The notes under the pieces were generated by a model, which worked only from the letters and a program-made list of their open reading frames with translations, made no database searches and had not been told where the DNA came from. From Prorocentrum cordatum (Eukaryota > Sar > Dinophyceae > Prorocentrales > Prorocentraceae): DNA of 64,000 bases. The position numbers and the translations under genes were made by a program. Positions 63,608-64,000 of the stretch are shown here, in pieces. Each line of letters begins with the position of its first letter. Position 1 is the stretch's first letter. The stretch lies in contig CAUYUJ010014767.1 of NCBI GenBank assembly GCA_963575745.1, forward strand, positions 302,196 through 366,195, in the 5' to 3' direction.

Positions 63608-63850
63608 CTTGGGGCGGGGGGGGGGGAGGGAGGAGGAAGGAGGAGGGAGGCCGAGGAGGATGAGGGAGGCTGAGGAGGAGGAGGAGGAGAAGGAGGAAGA
63701 GAAGGATGAGGGTGATGAGTATGAGGGGGAGAAGGATGAGGGCGATGGTGAGGAGGAGGAGGAGGAGGAGGTGGAGGAGCATTGACTGCTCCTCCCCCTT
63801 CCCGTTAGCGTTGGGCGCTGCCCTGACGCACGGACGACACGACGGCGGGT
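63608..63850. repeat. Polypurine intron segment (GGA/GAT)
   Basis: GGA/GAG-rich on the plus strand to about 63780; on the minus (gene) strand this is a long polypyrimidine stretch leading to the acceptor. Confidence 0.7.
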
Positions 63851-64000
63851 ACAGCTTGTACCGCTTGCCCATGGCCGAGCTCATGTCGAGGGTGTGGAAG
63901 CCGTTCGCGAACGCACTCTCCAGCGTGGTGTCGGTGTGGACCTTCAAGGCTTCCTCGAGCATCTCGTCCAGCTTGTCCTCCGCATCATCCTCATCCTGCG
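63850..64000 (-). CDS. Partial exon of the same gene, running off the window
   Basis: Reads QDEDDAEDKLDEMLEEALK, VHTDTTLESAFANGF and LDMSSAMGKRYKLY. The acidic start and LDEMLEEA helix suggest a protein-interaction segment. The downstream donor is not resolved; the 5' part of the gene is outside the window. Confidence 0.6.

Overview
The window looks like nuclear DNA of a core dinoflagellate. The direct evidence is: (1) two relics of the dinoflagellate spliced leader (DinoSL), one on each strand (60381-60401 minus, 39656-39668 plus); (2) an HU-type histone-like exon (47976-48246), a protein class dinoflagellates use with or instead of bulk histones; (3) mostly head-to-tail genes with few introns and GC- or GA-type splice donors; (4) very high GC content with a huge load of simple repeats. 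The high GC would suit a Prorocentrum-like genome, but that is a guess. There is one assembly gap, 100 N at 20371-20470.

Layout. 1-20 kb is almost gene-free: four tandem ~0.85 kb units each ending in a (GTT)n tract, long polypurine/polypyrimidine (GGA/TCC) tracts, an 83-bp satellite, a ~0.3 kb tandem repeat, and at least five foldback elements with terminal inverted repeats (TIRs), some of them intron-like. 20-27 kb holds two weak exon candidates, the gap, and a 1.4 kb tetranucleotide block that is itself an inverted repeat. 27.3-37.6 kb is one degenerate repeat field built on an ~11-nt word (CAAGACGGCCC / CAAGAGGCCCC), organised into ~370-bp units.

38-59 kb is the gene-bearing part, all on the plus strand: a nonsense-interrupted GIY-YIG-like gene, an intronless gene behind a DinoSL relic, two tandem copies of a zinc-finger/coiled-coil gene, an HU-like exon, a Cys-rich protein, a large protein with a beta-class methyltransferase-like domain, and a CDK-like kinase apparently fused to a 2OG-Fe(II) dioxygenase-like domain. 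Between them, and inside the kinase intron, lie arrays of a 12-nt arm (TGTTAGAGCTCC) alternating with its reverse complement. At 43.9-45.1 kb a second palindrome family (TTAACCGTT...AACGGTTAA around ATCGAT) is nested into a much larger palindrome.

On the minus strand, 59.6-60.4 kb carries a retroposed copy of a dinoflagellate family gene (DinoSL relic, one frame, three stops). 61.5-64 kb carries the 3' exons of an unidentified multi-exon gene. The two gene orientations converge near 59.4 kb.

The most unusual signals are the two palindrome systems and an 11-nt mini-hairpin word, GCTG(N)AACAGC. The word recurs about 22 times, only in sense orientation, inside the genic part, in all three reading frames. 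Several genes carry frameshifts, mostly at homopolymers, so pseudogenes cannot be separated from residual assembly indels by sequence alone.
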